A stretch of DNA of 64,000 nucleotides from Deltaproteobacteria bacterium. GTDB lineage: Bacteria > Desulfobacterota > Desulfarculia > Adiutricales > JAFDHD01. The stretch lies in NCBI GenBank assembly GCA_019308995.1, contig JAFDHD010000003.1, positions 19,270-83,269 of the forward strand. The letters are read 5' to 3'. The notes under the pieces are model-generated. The model searched no databases, was not told the origin of the DNA, and worked only from the letters and a program-made list of their open reading frames with translations. Shown here piece by piece: positions 10,128-19,040 of the stretch. The position numbers were made by a program, and so were the translations under genes. How positions within the stretch are numbered: position 1 is the stretch's first letter; every line of letters begins with the position of its first letter.

Positions 10128-11048
10128 ATGAAGCTGAGTCAGCTGGCGCCGGGTCATGTGAGGTTCGACGTGCCTCTGGCCCCTTTGACGACCTTTGGCC
10201 TTGGCGGGACAGCCGGGGCGCTGGTGGAACCGGATTCAGTCTCAGAATTGACTGAAGTTCTCAAGCTGGCGCAAAGCAGGCGCTGGCCCGTTTTTTTGCT
10301 CGCAGCCGGGAGCAATGTTCTTTTTCGGGATGGAGGTTTTCCCGGTATGGTCGTCAAGCTGGGCCCCGATTTTTCAAAGCTTGCGGTTTTTAAAGTCGAA
10401 GGCGATCAAGTCCTAGTCGAGGCCGGTGCAGCCGTACCTCTGGCTCGCCTCATTAATCTGGTTCAGGAGGAAGGTATTTCAGGTCTGGAATTCTTGGCCG
10501 GTATTCCCGGGACAGTCGGCGGCGCTCTGGCCATGAACGCCGGGGCCTTTGGCGGCGAAATCGTTGGGTCCGTGTCCAGGCTGGAAATCCTGAACCCGGA
10601 TGGCCGCGTCGAAGAGCGGCCTCGAAGCCAGATCCGCGCCACCTACAGACGCCTTGACCTGCGTGAGGGGTCCATCATTCTCAAGGCCTTTTTTAACCTG
10701 ACCCGATCCACACCGGATCAGGTTAAGGCCAAAATCCAGGAGTGTTTGGAGCGTCGTTGGGCGGTTCAGCCGACTGGGGTAAGGAGCGCCGGTTCCATCT
10801 TCAAGAACCCGCCTGCTGAACCTGCTGGCAAATTAATTGATAAGGCCGGACTTAAGGGCCTGAGTGTAGGCAAGGCCTGGGTCTCCGAGAAGCACGCTAA
10901 CTTCATCGTTCACCAGGGGGAGGCCAGGGCCAGCGATGTCATTGAGCTGATTAATCAGGTGCGGGGTGAGGTGAGGAAGAGGTTCGGGGTGGATCTCGAG
11001 CCTGAGATCAAGATAGTGGGTGTGGACAGGGAGGTCGAGTCAGGATGA
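10128..11048 (+). CDS. murB: UDP-N-acetylenolpyruvoylglucosamine reductase MurB
   Basis: FAD-dependent reductase that converts UDP-GlcNAc-enolpyruvate to UDP-MurNAc. From ATG 10128 it has 306 residues. The FAD-binding LAAGSNVLFRDGG and GLEFLAGIPGTVGGALAMNAGA segments and the SAGSIFKNP motif with the catalytic Ser of type II MurB are visible. An upstream ATG at 10110 lies inside murC. 10128 is preferred because GAGGCAGGAAGA sits just upstream of it. The stop overlaps the ftsQ start (ATGA). Confidence 0.95.
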   Translation: MKLSQLAPGHVRFDVPLAPLTTFGLGGTAGALVEPDSVSELTEVLKLAQSRRWPVFLLAAGSNVLFRDGGFPGMVVKLGPDFSKLAVFKVEGDQVLVEAGAAVPLARLINLVQEEGISGLEFLAGIPGTVGGALAMNAGAFGGEIVGSVSRLEILNPDGRVEERPRSQIRATYRRLDLREGSIILKAFFNLTRSTPDQVKAKIQECLERRWAVQPTGVRSAGSIFKNPPAEPAGKLIDKAGLKGLSVGKAWVSEKHANFIVHQGEARASDVIELINQVRGEVRKRFGVDLEPEIKIVGVDREVESG

Positions 11049-11923
11049 AACGCACCCAGACAGGATTTGACTTTTTCGGCCGATACCGAGCCAACCAGTA
11101 CAATGGCCGGAAGGCTAAAAGCATAACGTCTCAACATCCGGTCGCCAGGTTTTTCATCGGCCTCTGGAGGCTCGGAAAGATTGTTTCCGCCGTCTCTTTC
11201 GGCCTGGCTGCAGTGGGGGCTATTTCTTTCATCCTGATCCTGGGCTACCACCAGGTAGTCCATTCGTCTTACTTCCAGGTCAAGAAGGTGATTCTAAAGG
11301 ATTTGAACCAGGTCAGCCAGAAAGAGGTCCTTGATCTGACCGGCCTGGATAAGCCGGTTAATATCCTGGCCTTGAAGTTGAGGAACATGGCTGAAAATCT
11401 TCGGAGCCATCCATGGATTAGTGACGTCAATCTGGCTCGAAAGATGCCCGATACGATCATTATTGAGGTTGAGGAACGCCGGCCCATGGCGCTGATCCGC
11501 CTCGGAGAGCTTTACTATCTGGACAGATCTGGGACTCCCTTTCAGAAGGTCAACCCTGAAGACAAAATCGTTCTTCCGATTATTGCCGGATTCTCGCGGA
11601 TGGATTTCGTAAAGCGACCGGAGTCAGTTCATCAGGAGCTTCAGGATGTCTTTCAGTTCCTGGTCGTCGTGGGGGAGAGAAACGACCGATTTCGTCTGGA
11701 GAATATCGCTGAAATCAGCTTTGATTCGGTTCGAGGACTGACCCTTTTTACGCGGGAGCCCAAGCTCGAGGTCAGGGTAGGGTTCGGCGATTATCAAATA
11801 AAATTCAGACGCCTCGGCCGGGTCCTAGCCTATCTCAAGATCAGGGGGCATGAGCAAGGACTGGTTTATGTGAACCTGGAATGCGGTCCGCGGGTCATCA
11901 TCCGCCGTACCGTAAAAAGCTGA
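11045..11923 (+). CDS. ftsQ: Cell division protein FtsQ/DivIB
   Basis: Bitopic inner-membrane divisome protein linking early and late division proteins. The protein has 292 residues: a cytoplasmic basic N-terminus of about 50 residues, one transmembrane helix near residues 55-75 (SFGLAAVGAISFILIL), then a periplasmic POTRA domain starting with SYFQVKKVILKDLN and the FtsQ domain containing NLARKMPDTIIIEVEERRP. Its position between murB and ftsA supports the call. Its start is coupled to murB by an ATGA overlap. Confidence 0.93.
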   Translation: MKRTQTGFDFFGRYRANQYNGRKAKSITSQHPVARFFIGLWRLGKIVSAVSFGLAAVGAISFILILGYHQVVHSSYFQVKKVILKDLNQVSQKEVLDLTGLDKPVNILALKLRNMAENLRSHPWISDVNLARKMPDTIIIEVEERRPMALIRLGELYYLDRSGTPFQKVNPEDKIVLPIIAGFSRMDFVKRPESVHQELQDVFQFLVVVGERNDRFRLENIAEISFDSVRGLTLFTREPKLEVRVGFGDYQIKFRRLGRVLAYLKIRGHEQGLVYVNLECGPRVIIRRTVKS

Positions 11924-11943
11924 TGAAATTAAAGGGGGAGAAA

Positions 11944-12030
11944 ATGCATCAGAACAAGCGTCCTTCCGGAACCATGACAGGTTTCGGTCGGAAGTCGGAT
12001 ACCTCTTGGAAAGGGGGTGGATCACCTTGA
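11944..12030 (+). CDS. Possible 28-residue leader peptide upstream of ftsA
   Basis: A 28-codon ORF fills the ftsQ-ftsA interval. Its ATG follows a strong AAAGGGGGAGAAA ribosome site, and its TGA stop overlaps the likely TTG start of ftsA (TTGA). The peptide is polar and Gly/Ser/Lys-rich, with no recognisable domain. The simplest reading is a translated leader that couples ribosomes to ftsA, or a fortuitous ORF whose ribosome site is a leftover. No homology could be tested. Confidence 0.35.
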   Translation: MHQNKRPSGTMTGFGRKSDTSWKGGGSP

Positions 12031-13256
12031 AAGAGCAACTTATCGTCGGGCTGGACATCGGCACGGTAAAGATTTGCTGTGTCGTTGGTGAAGTAAGCGT
12101 TACCGGAGTTGATATTGTGGGCATCGGCATGCATCCTTCCGTGGGTTTGCGCAAGGGAGTGGTGGTCAATATCGAGAATACGGTTAATTCCATCAAGCGA
12201 GCGGTCGAAGAGGCGGAATTGATGGCTGGCTGCGAGATCTCCAGTGTTTACGCTGGCATAGCGGGGGGACATATTAAAGGCTTCAACTCACACGGGGTCA
12301 TCGCCGTCAAGAACCGTGAGGTTGCCAGCCAGGATATCGAGCGGGTCTTGGAGGCGGCCGGCGCAGTGGCCATCCCCATGGATCGCGAGGTGATCCATAC
12401 TATCCCTCAAGAATACATCGTTGATGATCAGGGCGGCATCATGGACCCCCTGGGGATGGCCGGGGTGCGCCTGGAGGCCAAGGTCCATATTGTCACCGGA
12501 GCGGTTACCTCGGCTCAGAATATCATCCGCTGCGCTCACAGTGCCGGGTTGGATGTCTGCGACATCGTACTGGAGCCTCTGGCTTCTTCCGAGGCCGTTC
12601 TTTCCCCGGAAGAAAGGACGCTCGGGGTGGCCTTACTGGACTTTGGCGGGGGAACCACGGACCTGGCTATTTTTTCTCAGAACAGCATCAGACATACAGC
12701 GGTTCTGGCGCTCGGCGGGCAGAATTTGACCAATGACATTGCCATTGGTCTGCGCACCCCCTTGAAGAATGCTGAGGAAGTAAAGAGGAAGTATGGCTGC
12801 TGTTTGACCAGTATGATCAAGAGTGATGAAGTCATTGAGGTGGTCAGTGTCGGGGGGCAGAAAAACAATACCGTTTCGCGGCAAATACTAGGGGAGATTC
12901 TCGAGCCGCGGGTGGAGGAGATCTTTACACTGATCAACCGGGAAATGCTCCGGTCTGGATATGAAGACGAGGTCACCGCCGGGCTGGTGGTAACCGGTGG
13001 TTCGGCCATGCTGGAAGGGGTGCCTGAAGTGGCTGAACAGGTCTTTAATCTTCCGGTCCGCCGGGGTTATCCCATGGAGGTAGGCGGGCTGAGAGATGTG
13101 GTCAACAGCCCTCAATTTGCCACGGCCGTGGGCCTTGTTCTCTATGGGGTTAAGCAGGAGAAAGAGAAGGTTGAGAAGTTCTTCCGTATTCGGCAGAGAA
13201 ATCTCTTCAACCGGGTATCCTCCCGGATGAAGAGATGGTTCAAGGAAGTAATATAA
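12027..13256 (+). CDS. ftsA: Divisome actin-like protein FtsA
   Basis: Actin-fold ATPase that tethers FtsZ to the membrane and recruits later division proteins. The protein has 409 residues from TTG 12027. Phosphate-binding loops are LDIGTVKICCVVGE near residue 9 and LLDFGGGTTDLAIF near residue 200. The 1C domain lies between (HIKGFNSHGV). The C-terminal amphipathic membrane-targeting helix is seen as NRVSSRMKRWFKEVI. A TTG at 12006 is also in frame, but 12027 is preferred because AAAGGGGGTG sits at proper distance upstream and the family N-terminus begins there. Confidence 0.95.
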   Translation: MKEQLIVGLDIGTVKICCVVGEVSVTGVDIVGIGMHPSVGLRKGVVVNIENTVNSIKRAVEEAELMAGCEISSVYAGIAGGHIKGFNSHGVIAVKNREVASQDIERVLEAAGAVAIPMDREVIHTIPQEYIVDDQGGIMDPLGMAGVRLEAKVHIVTGAVTSAQNIIRCAHSAGLDVCDIVLEPLASSEAVLSPEERTLGVALLDFGGGTTDLAIFSQNSIRHTAVLALGGQNLTNDIAIGLRTPLKNAEEVKRKYGCCLTSMIKSDEVIEVVSVGGQKNNTVSRQILGEILEPRVEEIFTLINREMLRSGYEDEVTAGLVVTGGSAMLEGVPEVAEQVFNLPVRRGYPMEVGGLRDVVNSPQFATAVGLVLYGVKQEKEKVEKFFRIRQRNLFNRVSSRMKRWFKEVI

Positions 13257-13282
13257 CCAGGTATAACAGGGGAGGGTAAATT

Positions 13283-14488
13283 ATGGATTTTGAGTTTGTA
13301 GAAAACCAAAACATGGCGAGAATTAAGGTGATTGGTATTGGCGGTGCTGGCAATAATGCGATCAATAATATGATCACATCAGGCCTGGCCGGTGTGGGCT
13401 TCATAGCGGCCAACACAGACCTTCAGGTTCTGGAAAACAACAGCGCTCCTGCGAAATTGCAGCTAGGGCAGAATTTGACCAAGGGGCTCGGATGCGGCGC
13501 TAACCCTGAAATCGGAAGGGACGCCGCCCTGGAGGACGTGGACAAGATCCGGGAGATCTTGAGCGCCTCTGATATGGTGTTCATCACGGCCGGCATGGGC
13601 GGCGGCACCGGGACGGGAGGCGCGCCAGTGGTGGCTGAGGTCCTCAAGAATATGGAACCGTCACCCCTAACTGTGGCGGTGGTTACCAAGCCCTTTCATT
13701 TCGAAGGCAAGAAAAGGCTTCGCCAGGCTGAGGAAGGGATCGAAAAACTCAAGGGATTTGCCGACACTATCATTACCATTCCCAACAATCGTCTCATTTC
13801 CATGGCCCCCCGGGGATGCGGGTTGAAAGAGGCCTTCAAAATGGCGGATGACGTCCTGCTTCAGGCGGTAAGAGGAGTTTCGGACCTGATTTTAGTTCCG
13901 GGTTTGATCAACCTGGATTTTGCCGATGCGCAGACGGTTATGGCTGCCAAAGGCATGGCTATGATGGGCACCGGTACGGCTTCGGGTCCGGATCGAGCCA
14001 CGGTAGCGGCTGAAAAGGCCGTATCAAGCCCGCTGCTGGATGATATCTCTATCAAAGGCGCTCAGGGACTTCTCATCAATATCGCCAGCGCAGAGAATAA
14101 TATCGCACTGGATGAAGTGGATGAAGCATGCACCAATATCCAGAAGGAGATCCATGAAGACGCTACGGTTATCTTTGGTGTGGCTTGGGATAATTCCCTG
14201 GGTGACAATATCCGGATCACGGTTATCGCCACCGGTATCGGTGGGCAAAAGGAAGATGGGCTAAGACTTAGTATCCAAGATGCCAAGGCCGAAAGAGGAC
14301 ACATCCCCAGCCTGGAAGATGTTCACAAGGACAGGACGGGAGAGTATGATCGCCCCGCCGGTGAGCGGGCAGCCAAAGGAATTGGCAGCGCCTTCAAGCA
14401 GCCGCGCTACAGCGATTATGACAATGTCTTCCCCGAAGCGGAAGAAGACCTGGAGAGGCCGACCTTCATGCGCCGTCAGGCGGATTGA
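13283..14488 (+). CDS. ftsZ: Cell division GTPase FtsZ
   Basis: Tubulin-like GTPase that forms the Z ring. The protein has 401 residues. The tubulin signature GGGTGTG is at residues 106-112, the T7 synergy loop appears as NLDFAD, and the extreme C-terminus RPTFMRRQAD matches the conserved peptide that binds FtsA. It lies 26 bases after ftsA behind GGGGAGGG. No clear intrinsic terminator follows, so transcription may continue into the radical SAM gene. Confidence 0.98.
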   Translation: MDFEFVENQNMARIKVIGIGGAGNNAINNMITSGLAGVGFIAANTDLQVLENNSAPAKLQLGQNLTKGLGCGANPEIGRDAALEDVDKIREILSASDMVFITAGMGGGTGTGGAPVVAEVLKNMEPSPLTVAVVTKPFHFEGKKRLRQAEEGIEKLKGFADTIITIPNNRLISMAPRGCGLKEAFKMADDVLLQAVRGVSDLILVPGLINLDFADAQTVMAAKGMAMMGTGTASGPDRATVAAEKAVSSPLLDDISIKGAQGLLINIASAENNIALDEVDEACTNIQKEIHEDATVIFGVAWDNSLGDNIRITVIATGIGGQKEDGLRLSIQDAKAERGHIPSLEDVHKDRTGEYDRPAGERAAKGIGSAFKQPRYSDYDNVFPEAEEDLERPTFMRRQAD

Positions 14489-14531
14489 TTCGGTCAGCTG
14501 ACATACTGACTTCACTGGCGGGCGTTTAGGC

Positions 14532-16286
14532 ATGGCTTGGAGTATTATTACTCAATACCGTCAACTTCTCGATCAGGAGCGCGGGACTGTGGTCAAGGAC
14601 TGGGGCGGGAGGATTCCTGTCGCCTTGGCTTTTCCCAACACCTATTACTCCGGTATGTCCAACCTGGGTTTTCAAGCGATCTATGGCCTGTTCAATGCCA
14701 ACCATGATGTAGTTTGTGAGAGAGTATTTTTGCCCGAGGCAAATCTGGCCGCAGAATATGCCCGCACTAGCACGCCCCTCCTTTCCCTGGAATCGCAGCG
14801 GCCTGTGACAGAGTTTGAGCTAGTGGCCTTTTCTTTGTCTTATGAGAATGATTATCCGAATATTCTTAGGATGTTGAGTCTGGCAGGCCTTGCCTGGCGC
14901 AGCGAAGATCGCAAGGAAAATGATCCTCTTGTTCTGGCCGGCGGGGTCACCATGCGGTTAAACCCTGAACCTCTGGCCGAGTTCCTTGATCTGATTTTTA
15001 TTGGCGACGGGGAACTCCTGGTCCCGGACCTGCTCCGGGTCTGGCGCGAGGTGCGATTGGAACCCCTCCCCAAAAAAGAGCGCCTTTTGCACCTGGCCCG
15101 GAGCATGACCGGGGCCTATGCCCCGGTCTTTTATGAGGCGGCTCTGGACTTGCGGGGCCGTCTCAAATCTTTTAAGCCCATTTCTGAGGACCTGCCCGAA
15201 ACGGTGACCACGGCCCGAATTCCAGAACTTTCTCGACCGGCCTTAACCACGCAAGTTTTAACTCCCCAGACGGAATTTTCTTCAACACGGCTGATAGAGG
15301 CTGGCCGGGGCTGCGGGCGCGGCTGCCGCTTCTGTGTGTCCGGCTTTGAGTATCGCCCCCCGCGGCTGGTCTCCTTTGACAACATCCTGACGACCCTGGG
15401 CCCGCCAGGGCCGGCCCCGGAGCGTGTTGGCCTGGTCGGTTCAGCCGTGGGAGATCACCCGGAAATAAGCGGAATTGTTAAGGCCCTGACCGATCAGGGG
15501 CGGGAAGTTACGCTTTCATCCCTGCGAGTTGACGCCCTGACCGCGGATCTGGTGGAGTCCCTGGCAAAGGGGGGCCTCAAGAGCGTGGCCATCGCTCCCG
15601 AGGTTGGATCGGAGAGGATGCGGCAGTTTATCAACAAAGGCATAACAGAACTTCAGGTTCTTGATGGGACTCAGCTGCTCGCCGAAGGCGGCATAAAAAG
15701 GATCAAGCTTTACTTCATGATCGGCCTGCCTACCGAGACCGATGAGGATATCCGAGCCATCGTGGACCTGGTTAAAAAGATCAAGGACCGTCTCCGGCGC
15801 ACCACTCGGGGCCGAAGGCTCTTACCCGAACTGACACTCGCCATTAGCAGTTTCGTCCCCAAGGCCTCCACCCCTTTTCAGGCCGCACCTATGTCTGAGG
15901 TCAGAGAGCTTAAGGCCAAAGCCAAACTCATTCGAAATGCGCTTAAAGGAACCAGAGGGCTGCGCATACACTTTGATGTGCCCAAATGGGCTTATCTTCA
16001 GACTATCCTGTCTCGCGGGGACCGGCGGGTTTCCACCCTGGTTGAAGCCCTGGTACACTCGCAAGGCAGCCTGGATCGGGCCAAAAGAGAAGTCGCCTTC
16101 AATCCCGATTTCTTTGTGACCCGTCCCTGGGAAAAGGAAGAACTCTTTCCTTGGTCCTTTATTGACCGCGGTTTTTTCCCGGATTATCTTCAGAAGGAGA
16201 TGGATCGGGCGCGGGCTGGAAAGATCAGTTCAAACTGCGACCTCGAGTCCTGCCATCGCTGCGGCTTGTGTCCGCCGCGAACCTAA
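14532..16286 (+). CDS. B12-binding-like radical SAM protein (TIGR03960-type), unfused
   Basis: Radical SAM enzyme of unknown substrate, 584 residues. The N-terminal half resembles a B12-binding-like domain. The CxxxCxxC cluster for the 4Fe-4S/SAM centre is seen as CGRGCRFC near residue 258. The C-terminus ends in a cysteine set CHRCGLC. Proteins of this kind are often fused to a downstream DUF2344/TIGR03936 domain; here the protein stops right after the cysteine set, so that part is missing or encoded elsewhere. Its end overlaps the convergent hydrolase gene by four bases. The division-cluster position may be only historical. Confidence 0.8.
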   Translation: MAWSIITQYRQLLDQERGTVVKDWGGRIPVALAFPNTYYSGMSNLGFQAIYGLFNANHDVVCERVFLPEANLAAEYARTSTPLLSLESQRPVTEFELVAFSLSYENDYPNILRMLSLAGLAWRSEDRKENDPLVLAGGVTMRLNPEPLAEFLDLIFIGDGELLVPDLLRVWREVRLEPLPKKERLLHLARSMTGAYAPVFYEAALDLRGRLKSFKPISEDLPETVTTARIPELSRPALTTQVLTPQTEFSSTRLIEAGRGCGRGCRFCVSGFEYRPPRLVSFDNILTTLGPPGPAPERVGLVGSAVGDHPEISGIVKALTDQGREVTLSSLRVDALTADLVESLAKGGLKSVAIAPEVGSERMRQFINKGITELQVLDGTQLLAEGGIKRIKLYFMIGLPTETDEDIRAIVDLVKKIKDRLRRTTRGRRLLPELTLAISSFVPKASTPFQAAPMSEVRELKAKAKLIRNALKGTRGLRIHFDVPKWAYLQTILSRGDRRVSTLVEALVHSQGSLDRAKREVAFNPDFFVTRPWEKEELFPWSFIDRGFFPDYLQKEMDRARAGKISSNCDLESCHRCGLCPPRT

Positions 16287-16807
16287 GGTTCGATTCGGGC
16301 GCCGAGGATATTTTTCATCCTTTTCAGCGCAAATTCGTGGCTTTCTGGATCAAGATCAGCCACGGCTTTTTCGTGAACGATAACCGGATAATCCCGGTTC
16401 CTCAGATCGGACACGGTTTCCATCACACAGATGGAGGTGCAGACCCCGCTGAGATGGACCTCGGAGACGCCCTCCATCTTTAAAATATTTTCCAGGTTTG
16501 TGCCATAAAAGGCGCTGAAGCGGGTTTTGGGCACCAGATATTCTCCGTCTTTGGCCTCAAGTTCCGGGATTAGGGCGGCGCCAGGAGTTCCGGCGATACA
16601 ATGCGGAGCAAACATCTCGAACTCCTTATCGTCCGGCTTATGGCTGTCCATGGGGAAGATGATGATAGCATCTGACTGACGCAGCTTTTCAAGCAGGTCC
16701 TTCACCGTGGGTATTATCTTCCGGGCCTCGTCCCCACAGTAAAGAGCCCCGGAAGGGTCTAAGAAGTCGTTAAGCATGTCAATGACCAGGAGGGCTTTGC
16801 GACTCAT
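16283..16807 (-). CDS. Isochorismatase/nicotinamidase-family cysteine hydrolase
   Basis: Cysteine hydrolase of the isochorismatase superfamily, 174 residues. Catalytic residues are visible: Asp in LLVIDMLNDF near residue 9, Lys in VPKTRFSAFYGT, and Cys in LSGVCTSICVMET followed by a cis-peptide-like pattern. Nicotinamidase is the most likely activity, but substrate cannot be fixed. An upstream in-frame ATG at 16858 exists. 16807 (MSRKALLVID) is preferred because GAGGATGAG precedes it and a candidate promoter at 16843-16870 lies downstream of the longer start. It converges on the radical SAM gene. Confidence 0.85.
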   Translation of the reverse strand: MSRKALLVIDMLNDFLDPSGALYCGDEARKIIPTVKDLLEKLRQSDAIIIFPMDSHKPDDKEFEMFAPHCIAGTPGAALIPELEAKDGEYLVPKTRFSAFYGTNLENILKMEGVSEVHLSGVCTSICVMETVSDLRNRDYPVIVHEKAVADLDPESHEFALKRMKNILGARIEP

Positions 16808-16842
16808 TTTTGTCTCATCCTCTGCATGAATTCGATGATTAA

Positions 16843-16870
16843 AAGATATCTGATTCATGGATTATGTCAA
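16843..16870 (-). promoter_or_regulatory. Candidate sigma-70 promoter of the isochorismatase-type gene
   Basis: On the minus strand, TTGACA (16870-16865) and TATCTT (16848-16843) are separated by 16 bases. Predicted start of transcription is near 16836, giving a short leader before the ATG at 16807. Confidence 0.5.
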
Positions 16871-17036
16871 TAGCGCTTCTATGATAAATTATATTGATTG
16901 TCAGGGCGTACTCGGATTATTCTTTAGAGTGGCAGGGTCAGGACAGAGCGCTTGGCTAGAGGGTTTACTGCAGCTGATCTAAGATTTATACCCGCGGCGT
17001 GGCACAGAGCTGGCCTTTGGCCCATGAGGTGAGAGA

Positions 17037-18899
17037 GTGAAACGGTATTATCGGTCAAGAGGGTTTTCCCGAGCTGACCGTCCGCCGGTGCGGTTCAGCC
17101 TGATTCTCTTGCTCGTGTTTGTCATGCTCATGAGCGCCGCAGCCGTTTGGTTCAAGTTTCATCCCCAGGACTGGGCCGTGCTTTCCGAAAGGATCTGGCC
17201 GGTCAAGCCAGTCGTGAAATACATGCAGGTAGAAGTTAACGGCCGTGAGATGGTGCTCAAGCCCGGGGAGACCATGCACCTTCATCCAAATGACTCTCTG
17301 GCCAGGATTTCTTTTTCCAGTAACCGCCCCTTTAATTATAAGCTGAGATTTTATTCAAAGGAACTGGACGTCTATGCCCTTGAAGAGCCCGTTACGATTT
17401 CCGAAGTTCTGCCAGGGGAGGACTTTGCTAAGCCTCGTGAAATCGTTGTTCAGGTCAAGGAAGGTCCTGAAGTTCTGGCTGACTTTATCTTCCTCGTCAG
17501 GGTGACCGCCTTTGATATGGAAGCTCAGGCGGACCGGGCGACAGACATTAATAAGGCCATCGCCCTTTATCGTAAGGCCTTATCTCTCGATCCGGATAAC
17601 GAGGACATCAACAAAAAACTGGTTGTTTTACTTGAACAGATCGGCGATTATCGAACCGCGGCCGATATGTACGAGCAGATGATTCGCGGCAAGCCGGATG
17701 CAGATATCTTGAAAAAGCTGCTGTCCGTCTACCAGACGTCCATGAACTACCGGAAGCTGGTCAGTACATATCATCGTTTGATTAAGGTCAGTACCAAGCC
17801 AGAGGCCAGGCTTTATTTATACCGACTGGCTCAGCTCCAGGTTGACCTGCGCCAGTATGACGAGGCCATCGCGACCTTTGAAACACTCAAGGCGAAACTT
17901 CCGGAAGATCAACGCGCGGACATTCTGAAGAAGCTCGGCTACCTTTATGCTCAGACTCAGAAATCAAAAAAAGCCGTCAAGGCCTATGAAGAGGCGGCCC
18001 AGATTGATACAGCCGACCCCAACGTTTTTTATAATCTGGCCCGTCTCTATCAGAACCAAGGAGACATAGCTGGCTATCACAGCAGTCTGGCCAGGGCACT
18101 TAAAGCCAATCCGGCTGATCTCAAAACGCGGCTTAAGCTGGCAAAATCCTATGCGGCGGCGGGTGAATTAGAAAAGGCTGAAGATGAGTTCCGGCGGCTG
18201 CTGGCGGCCGATTCTAATCACATTGAGGCCAGGCTCGACCTGATCAAAGTCCTGGAAAAAAGCGGGCAGGTCGGGCCGCAGATTGAGGAGTATGAATTTC
18301 TTCTGGCCAAGGATCCAAAAGATAAGGTCGTCCGCTACAACTTAGGTGTGCTATATTTTGAGGTCGGCAAACTCGATCAATCCATGAAGCATATGGAAGA
18401 GCTGGTCCGTCTCAACTCCAGGGATCATGAGGCCAGGCAGTATCTTTTTGAGATATACCGGAGACAGAAGAAGGAGAAAGAGGCATACAGACTGGCCAAG
18501 GAGTTGACGCGTCTGGCGCCTGAATTCGAGCCGTCATATGATTATATCTTTGATTATCTGGACCGCCGGGAGTATTATCAGGATTTGGCTGGCCAGGCCC
18601 GGCAGTGGATCAAGATGCGGCCTCAAGTCGTCAAATTCCGGGAATACCTGGCCTATGCCCATATTAAGCAGAACAAGTTGAACTCGGCTGTTCAGGATTA
18701 CGAAGCCATCCTTAAATTAACGCCTAAAGACACTGATGTCATGTTCAAGATGGCCAAGATTTACGAAGCGGTGGGGCGGATGGCCGACGCCATAAAGATG
18801 TATGACCGCGTACTCAAAATCAAACCAGGCCATGAGCAAGCCGCCCAGGCTCGCCTGAGGCTCTCCCTGGAGCGCCTTAAAGTCAGGCAGAAAGAGTAA
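17037..18899 (+). CDS. Membrane-anchored TPR-repeat protein
   Basis: Protein of 620 residues with one N-terminal transmembrane helix near residues 21-42 (FSLILLLVFVMLMSAA) behind a basic start, so the bulk probably faces the periplasm. Residues 60-160 form a beta-rich segment without a recognised family. From about residue 165 to the end there are roughly a dozen tetratricopeptide repeats (for example ALYRKALSLDPDNEDINKKL and AVKAYEEAAQIDTADPNVFY). TPR arrays scaffold protein complexes; the partner is unknown. GTG start with GAGGTGAGAGA just upstream. Not obviously in an operon with the Nudix gene 141 bases later. Confidence 0.8.
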   Translation: MKRYYRSRGFSRADRPPVRFSLILLLVFVMLMSAAAVWFKFHPQDWAVLSERIWPVKPVVKYMQVEVNGREMVLKPGETMHLHPNDSLARISFSSNRPFNYKLRFYSKELDVYALEEPVTISEVLPGEDFAKPREIVVQVKEGPEVLADFIFLVRVTAFDMEAQADRATDINKAIALYRKALSLDPDNEDINKKLVVLLEQIGDYRTAADMYEQMIRGKPDADILKKLLSVYQTSMNYRKLVSTYHRLIKVSTKPEARLYLYRLAQLQVDLRQYDEAIATFETLKAKLPEDQRADILKKLGYLYAQTQKSKKAVKAYEEAAQIDTADPNVFYNLARLYQNQGDIAGYHSSLARALKANPADLKTRLKLAKSYAAAGELEKAEDEFRRLLAADSNHIEARLDLIKVLEKSGQVGPQIEEYEFLLAKDPKDKVVRYNLGVLYFEVGKLDQSMKHMEELVRLNSRDHEARQYLFEIYRRQKKEKEAYRLAKELTRLAPEFEPSYDYIFDYLDRREYYQDLAGQARQWIKMRPQVVKFREYLAYAHIKQNKLNSAVQDYEAILKLTPKDTDVMFKMAKIYEAVGRMADAIKMYDRVLKIKPGHEQAAQARLRLSLERLKVRQKE

Positions 18900-19040
18900 C
18901 TTTTACGGCCCATGGTAATTAAGCTTGAATCTGATTGTGCCTTAACCCTGAGTGTTCGCTTCATGGATAAAGGTGAGCTGTAAAAAAGGGCCGGGTTCGT
19001 CAATGGTTTGAACTCACCCGATACAAGGAGAAATAAATAA

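Noticed and set aside
12013..12030. GGTGGATCACC before ftsA looks like a 16S rRNA 3' end and a small hairpin
   Set aside because: Only about a dozen bases match and there is no rRNA context; it is the ribosome site plus chance.
17000..17014. TGGCAC-N8-GC pattern like a sigma-54 promoter before the TPR gene
   Set aside because: The -12 element is TGGC instead of TTGC and it lies only about 22 bases before the start codon.
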